The notes beneath the pieces are model-generated. The model was given only the letters and a program-made list of their open reading frames with translations, had not been told where the DNA came from and made no database searches. A program made the translations under genes and the position numbers. This document shows, piece after piece, positions 11,339-20,858 of a stretch of 64,000 nt of DNA. Each line of letters begins with the position of its first letter. Position 1 is the stretch's first letter. This DNA comes from Vibrio sinaloensis (GTDB lineage: Bacteria > Pseudomonadota > Gammaproteobacteria > Enterobacterales > Vibrionaceae): NCBI RefSeq assembly GCF_023195835.1, contig NZ_CP096199.1, forward strand, positions 2,356,001-2,420,000, given 5' to 3'.

Positions 11339-12829
11339 TTATGAGTAGGTCTCATTGAAAATGTCGAACGGGAGAGGCATACCTTTTTTCGCTAATTGAT
11401 CATGGCATTGCGGAACAACCCCTGTGGCGGTGTAATAGCCCAGCACATTGCCCTCTTCATCCATTCCTTGACGATGAAAACGAAACAGCTCAGACATGGT
11501 GATGATCTCACCTTCCATGCCGTTGATTTCACAGATGCTCACCATTCTGCGCTTACCATCCTCTTGACGTTCCATTTGCACCACCAGATGAATCGCCGAG
11601 GCAATCTGCGAACGTAGATTCTTGGCCGACATATTCCAACCTGCCATCGCAAACATGTTCTCAACCCGGGATAGGGCATCACGTGGTGTATTGGCGTGTA
11701 TGGTAGCAAGCGAACCATCATGACCGGTATTCATTGCCGCTAGCATGTCGACCGCTTCTGCGCCACGCACCTCCCCTAGCACAATACGATCTGGCCTCAT
11801 ACGCAACGAGTTTTTTACTAAGTCTCGCTGAGTGATCTCCCCTTTTCCCTCGAGGTTGGCAGGCCGAGTCTCTAATCTCACTACATGGGGTTGCTGCAGT
11901 TGCAGCTCTGCCGAGTCTTCGATAGTGACGATGCGATCATCAGAAGGTATAAAATTAGAGAAGATGTTCAAGGTGGTCGTTTTACCCGACCCGGTACCAC
12001 CAGAGATCAAGACATTAAGTGCACCTCGCACCGCCGCTTCAACAAACTTTGCCATTTCAGGTGAGAGTGAGTTGAAATCTAACAGGTTGTCCATGTTCAA
12101 TTTTTCGACAGCGAAGCGGCGAATAGAAACCGATGAGCCATCAAGAGCTAAAGGAGGGATAATCGCGTTAACCCGCGAACCATCGGCAAGGCGCGCATCG
12201 ACCATAGGTGATGCCTCATCGATCCGACGCCCCACTTGGCTAACAATTCGGTCGATAATATTTCTCAGATGGCGCTCATCTAGGAAGGTGTAAGGGGTCA
12301 ATTCCAACTTACCACGACGCTCAACGAACACGTGTTTAGGTCCATTGACCAAAATGTCCGATACCGTCGAGTCATGCAGTAGTGGCTCAAGCGGTCCTAA
12401 ACCAAACACTTCATCTTCTATCTGTTGGATCACCCGTTTGCGGCCTTCAGCACTGAGGGCATGGGTTTGATCATCGGCCATTAACTGCACGATGGCGTCG
12501 TGAAGATCGGCTTTAGCTCGCTCAGGCTCGAGGCTTGCCAAAAGTCCAAGGTCTAAGGTTTCAAGCAGCCGCTGATGATAGTAATGTTTCACTTCTTGCT
12601 CGTGAGTTAGCTGCTTACGCGTTTCTTCGACCGCTTTATCCTTGGCGTCCGTCTCCATTTTTTTTCTTTCTTTCAACGCATTAGCTTGAGCTTCGGATGG
12701 AGAACTGGCTGAGCCTGCGCTTTGCGCTTCGTCATAAGAGGCTTGTTGCTCACGCTCGGAAGCTGCCACCTTCTCTTGCAACTCAGGGTTTAAGTTTTTA
12801 CGTTTGAAAAACATGTTCGCTCTGCTCAC
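11339..12829 (-). CDS. tadA: Flp pilus assembly/retraction ATPase TadA (CpaF)
   Basis: Cytoplasmic type II/IV secretion ATPase of 496 residues. A charged, low-complexity N-terminal region (about 15-85) precedes the N-terminal ATPase domain. Walker [10 protein letters not shown] is at about 277-285, the Asp box [10 protein letters not shown] and Walker [10 protein letters not shown] follow, then the His box in LATIHANTP. TadA/CpaF is the sole motor of Tad pili, powering both extension and retraction in characterised systems. Starts 15 bases after tadZ ends, with GAGGTGAG upstream of the ATG. Confidence 0.95.
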   Translation of the reverse strand: MSRANMFFKRKNLNPELQEKVAASEREQQASYDEAQSAGSASSPSEAQANALKERKKMETDAKDKAVEETRKQLTHEQEVKHYYHQRLLETLDLGLLASLEPERAKADLHDAIVQLMADDQTHALSAEGRKRVIQQIEDEVFGLGPLEPLLHDSTVSDILVNGPKHVFVERRGKLELTPYTFLDERHLRNIIDRIVSQVGRRIDEASPMVDARLADGSRVNAIIPPLALDGSSVSIRRFAVEKLNMDNLLDFNSLSPEMAKFVEAAVRGALNVLISGGTGSGKTTTLNIFSNFIPSDDRIVTIEDSAELQLQQPHVVRLETRPANLEGKGEITQRDLVKNSLRMRPDRIVLGEVRGAEAVDMLAAMNTGHDGSLATIHANTPRDALSRVENMFAMAGWNMSAKNLRSQIASAIHLVVQMERQEDGKRRMVSICEINGMEGEIITMSELFRFHRQGMDEEGNVLGYYTATGVVPQCHDQLAKKGMPLPFDIFNETYS

Positions 12830-12844
12830 CTCTTATTATTGGTT

Positions 12845-14068
12845 TTAGGAAAATAGTCGTTTTAACCAACTTTTCTTGGTTTCAGGCTCAGGTGTTAAAG
12901 ACTGAACAAATCGGACAATCGATTTGGCAATGGAACTGCTTTTCTTGCTCTCAATGAAAGGCTTGCCTAGGTTGGCACTCTCAAGTGCAATCTTGAACTC
13001 ATTGGGTACTGTATGCACAGGAATATCGCCCAAGGTGCCTTGAATATCTTTCAATCGAATCGACTGACGCTTCTCATAACGGTTGATCACCACTTCCATC
13101 TGTTCTCTGTTCAGACCAAACTCAAATGACAGCAACTTCATCATTTGCGTGGTATTTTTTATCGCCACGAGATTTTGCTGGGCGATTAAAAAAATCTTAG
13201 TTGCAGGGGCTAAAACCGGAGCAAACAAGCGATCTAAACCACGAGAGAGGTCGACAATGACATAGGGGTAGTGTTCTCTTAGTAGCGGCAACAGTTTGTT
13301 GAGATGCTTGGCCTTCTCATAGTTTTCGTGGCTATTTTCGCGCTTAAAGGAGAGTACATGCAGCCCCGATTTATGTTTGGTGACAAAGGTACTCAGCGCG
13401 ACTTCATCAAGATCGGAAACGTTCGCTAACGCATCGGTCATACTGTAGGTGGGTTGGATACTGAGATAGTCATTCACAACACCAAACTGCAAGTCGAGAT
13501 CGAGCAATAACACTTGCTCTGGGAACTGGTTGGCCATTTTTATCGCCGAGTTGAGCGCAATCGTCGACGCGCCGGAGCCTCCTTTGGTATTCATAAACAC
13601 CAGCAGTTCCCCTAAATTGCGGCTGGCGACTTTTTCCTCTGCGACGTTTTTGAGTAATGGAATCAAATCATCAATTTGCGCCGTGTTAGAGACAAAATCT
13701 GCCGCACCGATACGCAGGGCAATTTTCAACGCGCCATTGTCATTTTCATTGCCAAAGACAATCAACGACGCTTCGTGGTTATCTTGATGAATATCCGGCG
13801 CTTCATAGTGTTGCAGCTCAACAATTTTTTGCGCCCAATTGGGTCCGGTCTCAACGAAAATTAAATCTGGTGGAGAAAAGTGGGCTAAGTTCGCCACCAC
13901 TAAACCGTGAAAGGAGATCATCTCGTAGCTGATGCTCAAACATTTAGAAAGCTCATGGCTAATGTGGAGATGAAACGCATCCGAGGAGTAGAATACCCAA
14001 ATCGTAAGGTTGGTTTTCAATCTGATCGGGGCATCCCCGCTTGGCGCTATCGGCACAGCCTCTCCCAT
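12845..14068 (-). CDS. tadZ: TadZ (CpaE), pilus-localising ParA/MinD-like ATPase
   Basis: 407-residue protein with an atypical receiver-like N-terminal domain (about 20-150) and a C-terminal MinD/ParA-type domain. The deviant Walker A is KGGSGAST, with the last positions differing from the canonical GKT/S; LLLDLDLQFG is the Walker A' / switch I region and YVIVDLSRG the Walker B. TadZ proteins localise to a cell pole and recruit the Tad machine. The C-terminal stretch KKSWLKRLFS is basic and amphipathic and may touch the membrane. Position between tadF and tadA is the standard order. Confidence 0.9.
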   Translation of the reverse strand: MGEAVPIAPSGDAPIRLKTNLTIWVFYSSDAFHLHISHELSKCLSISYEMISFHGLVVANLAHFSPPDLIFVETGPNWAQKIVELQHYEAPDIHQDNHEASLIVFGNENDNGALKIALRIGAADFVSNTAQIDDLIPLLKNVAEEKVASRNLGELLVFMNTKGGSGASTIALNSAIKMANQFPEQVLLLDLDLQFGVVNDYLSIQPTYSMTDALANVSDLDEVALSTFVTKHKSGLHVLSFKRENSHENYEKAKHLNKLLPLLREHYPYVIVDLSRGLDRLFAPVLAPATKIFLIAQQNLVAIKNTTQMMKLLSFEFGLNREQMEVVINRYEKRQSIRLKDIQGTLGDIPVHTVPNEFKIALESANLGKPFIESKKSSSIAKSIVRFVQSLTPEPETKKSWLKRLFS

Positions 14069-14077
14069 TACTTCCTC

Positions 14078-14560
14078 CTAGCAATCCGAGCTACTCTCAG
14101 TTCCATCTGAGCGTCGGTGGTGGCCTAAATTTTCTCGCGGGCGAATCGTTTCAAAATCGGGAACGATTAACACGCCAGTTAAGTTAACGAAGCTTAATAA
14201 CCCTGTGAATTGATAACTAAAATTCACGATTCGCGCTCTCACATATCTAATTGTAGAAAACACATCGTCATCTGTCAGAGTTCCGGTCACAACATTTCCG
14301 TCTGCATCCAAATAATCGACAACAATGTTGTTTGCTGTCAGCCCTCCTGGAGCATAATCAGGGATCGCCAGTGCTGGAATGTCGTTGCGATCTTCCACAC
14401 GACACACCGCCGCCAAGCGCGCAGCCACTCGAGTCACGTCGTTGATGGTCTGCAGCGAATACACGTATCGCCCCACTTCAATCACTGAAAAAATAATCAA
14501 CATCAGTGCGGTCGAAATTAAGGTGAACTCGATGATGGTCACGCCTTGTTGTTTGTTCAT
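14078..14560 (-). CDS. tadF: TadF-like pseudopilin
   Basis: Minor pilin-like protein of 160 residues. The prepilin processing site appears as QQG before VTIIEF, with the Glu at +5 typical of TadE/TadF pseudopilins, followed by a 20-residue hydrophobic helix (TLISTALMLIIFSVIEVG). The rest is periplasmic. The gene overlaps tadE by four bases (ATGA type), which indicates translational coupling. TadE and TadF are hard to tell apart by eye; this one is called TadF because it follows the TadE-like gene. Confidence 0.78.
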   Translation of the reverse strand: MNKQQGVTIIEFTLISTALMLIIFSVIEVGRYVYSLQTINDVTRVAARLAAVCRVEDRNDIPALAIPDYAPGGLTANNIVVDYLDADGNVVTGTLTDDDVFSTIRYVRARIVNFSYQFTGLLSFVNLTGVLIVPDFETIRPRENLGHHRRSDGTESSSDC

Positions 14561-15015
14561 GGTTCTGTCCTCATTACTGCCGAGGCGATCAGTGGCACAT
14601 CGAACGAAGTACTTGAGGAGATAGCATCAATAATGGGCGTATATTGGTGGTTGACGGTGATCGTCACATACTTGCCCGCACAGCTCATGGTGACATCTTC
14701 TGCGGTGACCCCTTCCATTATTGGTGTCGCATTCGCGGCCGAGGTTCGACCGTAAAGCACCACATTAATCGTATCAGACACCGTGGTCGCGTTATTGCAC
14801 GGCACCGTGCTCCCGGTGCCCAAAATGTCGGCCGTGGCATGTCTGACACCATTTTGCGCCATTTTGTTGATGGTGTTGTACTGAATAAACGCATGACCGA
14901 ACTCGGTGATCGCTAGCAAAATGGCGACCAAGATCGGCACGGTAATCAGCATCTCTACCGCGGCTAAGCCTTGTTGTCTGCCGCGCGCGCTACAACTTAT
15001 AGGCTTACTCATCAC
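14557..15015 (-). CDS. tadE: TadE-like pseudopilin
   Basis: Minor pilin-like protein of 152 residues with a basic leader (KPISCSARGRQQG), a likely prepilin peptidase cut before LAAVEM and a following hydrophobic helix. The TadE signature is the FGHAFIQYNTINKMAQNGVRHA stretch just after the helix. It overlaps tadG upstream and tadF downstream by four bases each, so the three genes form a coupled block. Confidence 0.8.
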   Translation of the reverse strand: MMSKPISCSARGRQQGLAAVEMLITVPILVAILLAITEFGHAFIQYNTINKMAQNGVRHATADILGTGSTVPCNNATTVSDTINVVLYGRTSAANATPIMEGVTAEDVTMSCAGKYVTITVNHQYTPIIDAISSSTSFDVPLIASAVMRTEP

Positions 15016-16256
15016 GACTCCCTCCGATCCGGATCTTTGTAAAGCACAATCAAGTATGGCCCCTCAGAGTCAGAGTTTTGTCCTGGCGTCCCCCCGTAAG
15101 CAGAGCAATCATGAAGAAACTCACCAAACACCGCTTCTTTGCCGCTGTTTGACGTTGGCGCTTGCTGCAACATAAAGAAACAGCCCAGTGCGGTCACAGT
15201 GAAACTGTTGGTCCCGCCTGTCGCACCTGAGCAATCAACGATAGGGATCACTAGAATGCGGCGATCATACTGGCCCCCTTCGTTAATCCGGCAGGCACTA
15301 TCACCGGTACAGGGCATAGCGGCTTGATAGTCTGTGTAGCTCCAAGCTTGCCCGCCCGCTCCTGACTTGTCGTCGTAAACTAAATTCCCATCCTTATCCA
15401 GCGTAGCTTTTTTAACCGGTTCTTTAACATAAACATCGGTCGGATAATCAGTTTCAGACAACCCACCACCGCCATAGTTACCAAAACGGGTGTTTAAACC
15501 TTGGCCTACCGGACCCACCGTATTACCCGGCTTAGTCAATACCGTATCGCCAATACCGACACGACCTTCAAAGCCTCCCGCTAAGGCAGTTCGCACCGTA
15601 TCGGCACCAGAGCCAAAATCAAGTAACTGATAGTTACCCGCGCCCATTTCAGTCTGATCTAAGTCGGCAATTTTCAGCGCATACAGTTTGCCAGTATCGT
15701 AACCTTTACTCCCTGTGGCACTTTCATCTTGGCATACCGCCATAGGCACCACATTGACCGCAGGCGCGCTAGGGCTAGGGCCGGCGGCAGCCGAGACATT
15801 CAGCGCTTTGTCGATCCCCAGCCAATCAGCAAAGTAGTTTTCTAACTGGTAATTACTGATGATCACTCTTACAAAGGTATCTTGGTCGGCATCAAAGCCC
15901 GCGGTTTGCGTTTGCGGTGGAGCTGGGAAGCTTTGTGGATCGTTGGTGAACTGGACCAAAATCGAACCAGCGGGAAAGGACAACTCACCATTACCAGAAG
16001 CATTCGCTATATTGGTCACTGTGGTGTTAGCCGCAGCAGTGGCATCGACGGTCGAGCCATCACCGTCAATCACGACCGCTGCGGCTAATGCCGCCGCATC
16101 GGCACTGTTTTGCAGTCGTGACTTGTTCATCAGGGCATGATTGACGTCGATGGACAGCGCCGCAACCCCTATCAGAGCAAACATGGCAGCTGTTACCAGT
16201 ACCAAAACTAACCCTTTTTGCCGACGTAACATTCGGCCACTTTGCATCCGATTCAT
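15012..16256 (-). CDS. tadG: TadG-like pilus assembly protein
   Basis: 414-residue protein with a basic start, a hydrophobic helix (about 15-35), then the TadG-type sequence DVNHALMNKSRLQNSADAAALAAA, which identifies the putative Flp pilus-assembly TadG N-terminal region. The remaining ~340 residues are predicted periplasmic and rich in Gly, Asp and Ser; several Cys residues (CQDES, PCTGDSACR, DCSGATGG, DCSAYGG) could form disulfides. I see no clear von Willebrand A MIDAS motif, unlike some longer TadG proteins. It precedes tadE here. Confidence 0.8.
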   Translation of the reverse strand: MNRMQSGRMLRRQKGLVLVLVTAAMFALIGVAALSIDVNHALMNKSRLQNSADAAALAAAVVIDGDGSTVDATAAANTTVTNIANASGNGELSFPAGSILVQFTNDPQSFPAPPQTQTAGFDADQDTFVRVIISNYQLENYFADWLGIDKALNVSAAAGPSPSAPAVNVVPMAVCQDESATGSKGYDTGKLYALKIADLDQTEMGAGNYQLLDFGSGADTVRTALAGGFEGRVGIGDTVLTKPGNTVGPVGQGLNTRFGNYGGGGLSETDYPTDVYVKEPVKKATLDKDGNLVYDDKSGAGGQAWSYTDYQAAMPCTGDSACRINEGGQYDRRILVIPIVDCSGATGGTNSFTVTALGCFFMLQQAPTSNSGKEAVFGEFLHDCSAYGGTPGQNSDSEGPYLIVLYKDPDRRES

Positions 16257-16272
16257 AGTAGCTCCTTGAGGT

Positions 16273-16539
16273 TTAGTTACTGAACCCCTCTAAGAATTGA
16301 CTATCGGTGCCTTTCAACTCAGAGCTTTGTTTACCCGTATAAATTTGATAGGCGCCTTCCATTCGTTCACCACTGCCAGACGGCACAACACCAAGATTGT
16401 CTTGGGTCGCACTCGGATTGTACGTTTGCTCTGCTCTCAACTGCGCGACATGCGTACCAAAGCTTTCGGCATTGTTGACACACCCCACCAGCAGTAGAGA
16501 CAAGCACAACGTCATCATTAAAATATTGGTTTGTTTCAT
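16273..16539 (-). CDS. Small lipoprotein in the tad operon (position of RcpB)
   Basis: 88-residue predicted lipoprotein: MKQTN start, hydrophobic segment, lipobox LLVGC with Cys at about 20, then a short polar chain with no recognised domain. It lies between rcpA and tadG with 8 and 16 base gaps. In other tad loci a small outer-membrane protein (RcpB) or secretin pilotin occupies this slot, so a role in secretin assembly is a reasonable guess, but there is no sequence motif that proves it. Confidence 0.75.
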   Translation of the reverse strand: MKQTNILMMTLCLSLLLVGCVNNAESFGTHVAQLRAEQTYNPSATQDNLGVVPSGSGERMEGAYQIYTGKQSSELKGTDSQFLEGFSN

Positions 16540-16547
16540 GTTTCCCC

Positions 16548-18014
16548 CTACAGACTATGTCCAAATGTGCCTTCTGTACCGCCTTTACTGCGATCCACAT
16601 ACTCAAGTTCCTGTTGCCCCGGGGCTTGAGCCTTGTTGGCAGGTGCAATATAGGCACCTCGTCCTAATAAGTAATACTCAAAATCATTGGGTTCAACGTA
16701 AAAGTCTGTTGGGAGCGTCACTTTCCTTCGGTCTATCGGTTTCGCCAAACGAGGAGTGACCAAAATCACCAACTCTGTTTCTCCAGAAATATACTCTTGG
16801 CTATTAAACAACTGACCTAGAATCGGAATATCACTAAATCCTGGCATCTCTTTAATGACATCTCGAACGTTTTCACTCATCAAGCCGGCAATGCCTATGG
16901 TTTGCCCGTCCGCCATCTCAAGGGTAGAAGAAGCGCTACGACGAGTAATAGGTGGAATCACATAGGTACTGTTAGTTTCCCCCGGGGATAGCGTAAGCGA
17001 CGAGGTATTAGCGATCTCACTGACATCCACGGCAAGGTTTAAATTGATTTTTTGATCGGATAAAACCGTAGGAATAAACTTCAATCCGACACCGTACTCT
17101 TTATATTCAATGGTGATGCCGTTTTCATCAGGGACAGGAATCGGGAATTCCCCCCCGGCTAAGAACTCAGCTTTCGAACCACTGAGAGAGGTCAAGTTGG
17201 GCTCGGCCAACACTTTGGCAGTACCGTTCTGTTTGGCGATGTCGAGAGCAAAGGTAAACAAGGTATTGCTATCAATAAAGGTTCCCAACAAACCAGTACT
17301 ATCAATGCTAGGCGCGGTGAAAATCGGCCCAATTCCTCCGCCGACTAGATCATCAATAACGCCTCCTCCTGAGGTTCCCCCCCAACCGAACTTGCCGTTT
17401 TGTTGAAAGAAATGGAAACTGGCATCGAACTTTCTCACCAAACTGCGCTGCACTTCGGCGACGGTCACTTCCAGCATAACCTGCTGAGCGCCACCAATCG
17501 TCATTAAGTTAATCACGCCGGTTTTCTGTACTTGCTCACTGAGTGACTTGTTCTCTTTATCTGCTTCTTGACCTGCCGAGTAGGTTTCAGCAACACGAAG
17601 AGCGATATTCATTGCCGTCTGATGGCTCACTTGCCCGCTTAAAATCAAGCGATTTTGCGCGCTATGCACTTCAATAGACTCATTGGGCAAAAACTCATAC
17701 AGCTTAGCCTTAAGACTATTAAGATCGTGGGTCACTTCGATATTGATCGACTCAATCAGTCGCCCGCGACTGTCCCATGCCATTAAGTTAGTCGAGCCCA
17801 ACTTCTTACCAATCAAAAACACTTCATCAGACTTAAGCATCACGATATCGAGCACATCGGGATCCCCGAGAGAGACCCGCTTCGCTTTGCCTGCCAGAGT
17901 AACATGGGTCGACTTATGGTGCGGCACCGTGACTACTTTGCCAGACTGAGTCGCCGCTTGAGAGCTCATGCTAAAGATGAACAGAAATGTAATGAAAACA
18001 ATTATCTTGCGCAT
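16548..18014 (-). CDS. rcpA: Outer-membrane secretin RcpA (CpaC)
   Basis: 488-residue secretin through which the Flp pilus exits. Signal peptide at the N-terminus (cleavage near SQAA), an N-terminal pilus-secretin domain with BON-like stretches (about 25-150), then the type II/III secretin core: VMLEVTVAEVQRS, AEPNLTSLSGSKAEFLAGGEFPIP, and the C-terminal ETELVILVTPRL typical of RcpA/CpaC. It starts 8 bases after rcpC ends and is followed by the small lipoprotein gene. Confidence 0.94.
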   Translation of the reverse strand: MRKIIVFITFLFIFSMSSQAATQSGKVVTVPHHKSTHVTLAGKAKRVSLGDPDVLDIVMLKSDEVFLIGKKLGSTNLMAWDSRGRLIESINIEVTHDLNSLKAKLYEFLPNESIEVHSAQNRLILSGQVSHQTAMNIALRVAETYSAGQEADKENKSLSEQVQKTGVINLMTIGGAQQVMLEVTVAEVQRSLVRKFDASFHFFQQNGKFGWGGTSGGGVIDDLVGGGIGPIFTAPSIDSTGLLGTFIDSNTLFTFALDIAKQNGTAKVLAEPNLTSLSGSKAEFLAGGEFPIPVPDENGITIEYKEYGVGLKFIPTVLSDQKINLNLAVDVSEIANTSSLTLSPGETNSTYVIPPITRRSASSTLEMADGQTIGIAGLMSENVRDVIKEMPGFSDIPILGQLFNSQEYISGETELVILVTPRLAKPIDRRKVTLPTDFYVEPNDFEYYLLGRGAYIAPANKAQAPGQQELEYVDRSKGGTEGTFGHSL

Positions 18015-18022
18015 AGGTCACC

Positions 18023-18769
18023 TCAATCCTTGACTCTAATATTGCTCTTCTCTGTGCCTTTTAGAATCGTGACACTTGGAGCAACGTATCGTTTGACGAC
18101 TTTTTCTTCTTCCGCATGAGGATTGCGTAGTGTCAGCTGGATCTCTCCCTTACTGCGCGCTGACAATAGTTTTTCAGCTTCACTCGGTGAGACTTCGAGT
18201 GTCACGGCGCGAACGATAATCGGTTTGTTTTCGGCCGTTCTCGCCGTTTGGTCGACCGCTAGCACTTTAATGTTTTTCAGCACAGTTAAGGTGCGTGCAG
18301 AAGTCCGGCTATAGCTGATGGTATTTAACACATCGACTCGGTTTCCGGGTAAAAGAAAACCCGCAACGCCGATAACATCATTAACACGAATCGTGACCGC
18401 TCGTTTGTCTTCCGGAATCAGCGCAGCCAACGTCGAACCTTCACCGGAGTTGGCGAGACGGTTCTGGGTAATGATCTCTCCCGGATAAATCGTCGTCGCG
18501 GCAACCTGCCCGAGCAGTGCCTCTTCAGCAGAGAATTGGCTTTCATCTCGCCAAGCGACTTCAAGCAACTTCGCGCTAACGTGTTGTTGTTCAATAATGC
18601 TTCCAGATGGTATCTCTTGCGCGGCGACCAACACAGGTTCACGCTCAACCACTTCAACCTCAGTCTGTGGCGTCAGTTGCCGATCCATCCACTGCTTAGC
18701 AAAAAAAACCGCGCCTAAACCAAAAGCAATAGAAAGTAAGAATAATAAGATAACTTGGCTTCGACTCAT
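18023..18769 (-). CDS. rcpC: Flp pilus assembly protein RcpC (CpaB)
   Basis: Periplasm-facing protein of 248 residues with an N-terminal membrane anchor (about 5-25), a SAF domain (about 45-110; PVLVAAQEIPSGSIIEQQHV, GEIITQNRL) and the RcpC/CpaB central domain (VTIRVNDVIGVAGFLLPGNRVDV). It is thought to link the secretin to peptidoglycan or the inner parts. Its start overlaps the stop of the upstream AAA+ ATPase gene by four bases (ATGA), so the two are translationally coupled. Confidence 0.92.
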   Translation of the reverse strand: MSRSQVILLFLLSIAFGLGAVFFAKQWMDRQLTPQTEVEVVEREPVLVAAQEIPSGSIIEQQHVSAKLLEVAWRDESQFSAEEALLGQVAATTIYPGEIITQNRLANSGEGSTLAALIPEDKRAVTIRVNDVIGVAGFLLPGNRVDVLNTISYSRTSARTLTVLKNIKVLAVDQTARTAENKPIIVRAVTLEVSPSEAEKLLSARSKGEIQLTLRNPHAEEEKVVKRYVAPSVTILKGTEKSNIRVKD

Positions 18770-20112
18770 CGAGCACCTCCCCCTTTACCGTCCGCTGTAA
18801 AGTAGACTTCCCAAGCTCGGGCGACGATATCTGAGGTGATGACTGGCTCAGCTTCCTCGAAAACAATGATATCGCGGCTGATACCCACCAAATCTTTGGG
18901 AATACAAGGATAAAAACCCACACTGTGCTGCTGATGTAGATCGAGCAAGGTAGGAAAACAGCCCTCTGCGAGTTGTAGCTTACGACCTTGAGAGAGCTTG
19001 TCCCATAGCTGGCGATACTCCGTTTCCAGCAAAGGACCAAATTGAATTTTGTAGCCTAATCGACGCAAAAATGCAGGATCACTGATCTTTTCCGGATCCA
19101 GGTTCGTAGAAAACGCGAGAGTAAGGATAAACGGAATCGTGATTTGCTGTCCGTTGGGTAGAGAAAGATAGTCGTAAAAGTACTCCATCGGCACGATCCA
19201 GCGATTAAGCAAAGTCGCGACGGGCATCGTCTGACGACCCAAGTCGTCAATGATAAAGATGCCGTTATTGGCCATCATTTGCAGCGGCGCCATCCACACT
19301 CGATTGTGTTCACTGTGATTAACTTCGAGCATATCCATTGTCAGTTCCCCCCCGACTTGGATGCTTGGACGCTCACATAGGCACCAACGGCGGTCAAATT
19401 GCTCTTTAAATGCGATGGATTGGATTTCCGAGCTGGTCACGCGTTTGTGGTGCTGGGGAGAGAAAACTTTAATGATGTTCCCTGCCGCGTAGACCGCATA
19501 GGGGATGTAGACGGATGTATTGAGCGAGTTGAGGATACGTGTCGCGACAAACGTTTTACCCGTACCCGCATCACCATACAGCAACAAGGCTCTACCCGAG
19601 TTAATCGCAGGGCCTAAGCTTGAAATCATTCTTTCTGCACCGAGGACCTCACTCAACGCATGAGTAACATCTTGACGATTAACCATTTGCGCGCGCACAT
19701 CTTGTGCTTTAACCATAGTATCGTAGGCTTCTAGGGAGACGGGCGCTGGACCTAAGTAGGCATCTTTGGCAAAGGCGACATCCGCCTCCTGCATTCCTTG
19801 TTCGGACAATCCGTAACGGACATGGCCTGAACTGGACGTTTGAAAACCAGCACTTTGCGCTTGGAACACCTCAACCAAAGATTTGGCTCTTAAATCGCCT
19901 AACATCTCTTCAATCATGTGGCTGTTAATGCACATCAATTTGGTTAGTTGCAAGATGTCAGACTTGGGGTAGGCAGCGAGATGCTTAATTAGCAGGTTTT
20001 CCAAAACCGCTTTGGGGATGCCCAAAGCATCAAACGAAGTAGGCACTGGAGGCGCGTCGGCTTGCGGCGTTAACTCCACCCTATGCTTAATCGGAGCTGT
20101 CGACTCAACCAT
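18766..20112 (-). CDS. AAA+ ATPase with N-terminal winged-helix-like region, in tad operon
   Basis: 448-residue protein not among the classical tad/rcp gene products. Residues about 30-110 look like a winged helix (helices around IPKAVLENLLIKHLAAY and SHMIEEMLGDLRAKSLV, then a strand ending in VRYGLSEQG). An AAA+ core follows: Walker A GDAGTGKT at 180-187, Walker B FIIDD at 286-290, a sensor-1-like Asn in FSTNLDP at about 337, and Arg residues in DPAFLRRLGYKI that could act as fingers or sensor 2. It is MoxR/DnaC-like in general character. It sits between the prepilin peptidase and rcpC, overlapping rcpC by four bases, which argues for a role in Flp pilus biogenesis. Exact function unknown. 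Confidence 0.85.
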   Translation of the reverse strand: MVESTAPIKHRVELTPQADAPPVPTSFDALGIPKAVLENLLIKHLAAYPKSDILQLTKLMCINSHMIEEMLGDLRAKSLVEVFQAQSAGFQTSSSGHVRYGLSEQGMQEADVAFAKDAYLGPAPVSLEAYDTMVKAQDVRAQMVNRQDVTHALSEVLGAERMISSLGPAINSGRALLLYGDAGTGKTFVATRILNSLNTSVYIPYAVYAAGNIIKVFSPQHHKRVTSSEIQSIAFKEQFDRRWCLCERPSIQVGGELTMDMLEVNHSEHNRVWMAPLQMMANNGIFIIDDLGRQTMPVATLLNRWIVPMEYFYDYLSLPNGQQITIPFILTLAFSTNLDPEKISDPAFLRRLGYKIQFGPLLETEYRQLWDKLSQGRKLQLAEGCFPTLLDLHQQHSVGFYPCIPKDLVGISRDIIVFEEAEPVITSDIVARAWEVYFTADGKGGGAR

Positions 20113-20136
20113 AATGACTCCTTGTCATCTGTTGGC

Positions 20137-20658
20137 TTAGAAGTAGTAGAAAAGCGCCAATCCAATCACCACCACTGGCGCAAAAGGCATACGTAGCTTG
20201 TGTTCAAGTGCCCCCTTCCCTGCCACTATAGCGTTAGTTTGGCTACCATAAGCAGCGAGAAGCGAATATTTTGTTATCAAGTCTTTGATTGACGCCCCTG
20301 TCCTTATCCGATTCAAAGCGGCGTAAAACAGTCCTACCACCACGCTCGCACAAGCAATCCATGCCGACGCTGCCATTAAGTTACCCCATCCGAGCCAAAA
20401 CCCGACCACACCAAGTAATTTGACATCACCGGGCGCCATGACTCTCACCAGATGCAAAACCAAAGAAGCGAAAAATAGTACCGCCCCTCCTGCGAAAGCA
20501 GTGACCAGCGATGACCAAACATCCGGCTGTAAAAAAATATGAAGCAAACAAAGAGTAAGTACGATTAACAAATACGTGTTAGGAATACGGTGTTCTCTCG
20601 CGTCACTGACAGCAATCGAGACAAAGCCTAACCAGATTAGATAATTGACAATCAACAC
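20137..20658 (-). CDS. tadV: Flp prepilin peptidase (A24 family)
   Basis: Inner-membrane aspartic peptidase of 173 residues that processes Flp and the TadE/F pseudopilins. Two catalytic Asp motifs are visible: VSDAREHRIPN near residue 20 and APGDVKLLG near residue 76. About five or six hydrophobic segments. It lacks the N-terminal methyltransferase domain of PilD, as expected for TadV/CpaA. It lies 21 bases after the second flp gene and 24 bases before the AAA+ ATPase gene. Confidence 0.92.
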   Translation of the reverse strand: MLIVNYLIWLGFVSIAVSDAREHRIPNTYLLIVLTLCLLHIFLQPDVWSSLVTAFAGGAVLFFASLVLHLVRVMAPGDVKLLGVVGFWLGWGNLMAASAWIACASVVVGLFYAALNRIRTGASIKDLITKYSLLAAYGSQTNAIVAGKGALEHKLRMPFAPVVVIGLALFYYF

Positions 20659-20679
20659 GACTTCCTCATCCGCTTTTCG

Positions 20680-20841
20680 CTAGAAAATTGTGTTTAATTC
20701 AGAAATTAAAGAATCGCTGAACGCGGCAAATACACCGGTAAAAACAATCACCATCAGCCCAGCACCAACCACATACTCCACTACGGTTAAACCACTTTCA
20801 TCGGCAAAGAATGCATTTGCCCTTGTTGTTAGTCTGCTCAT
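20680..20841 (-). CDS. Flp-type prepilin, second copy (53 residues)
   Basis: A short gene starting at the ATG at 20841 with AGGGGGAT upstream and ending at TAG (20680-20682). The product has a basic leader (MSRLTTRANAFFADESG), a prepilin peptidase site before LTVVEY, the Flp motif VVEYVVGAGLMVIV, and a short tail ending ISELNTIF. It is closely similar to the first Flp (LTVVEYVVGAGLIVIA; DELNTIF) but lacks its acidic/Gly-rich C-terminal extension. It is either an alternative major pilin or a minor pilin. Confidence 0.9.
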   Translation of the reverse strand: MSRLTTRANAFFADESGLTVVEYVVGAGLMVIVFTGVFAAFSDSLISELNTIF

Positions 20842-20858
20842 ATATCCCCCTAAAACAG

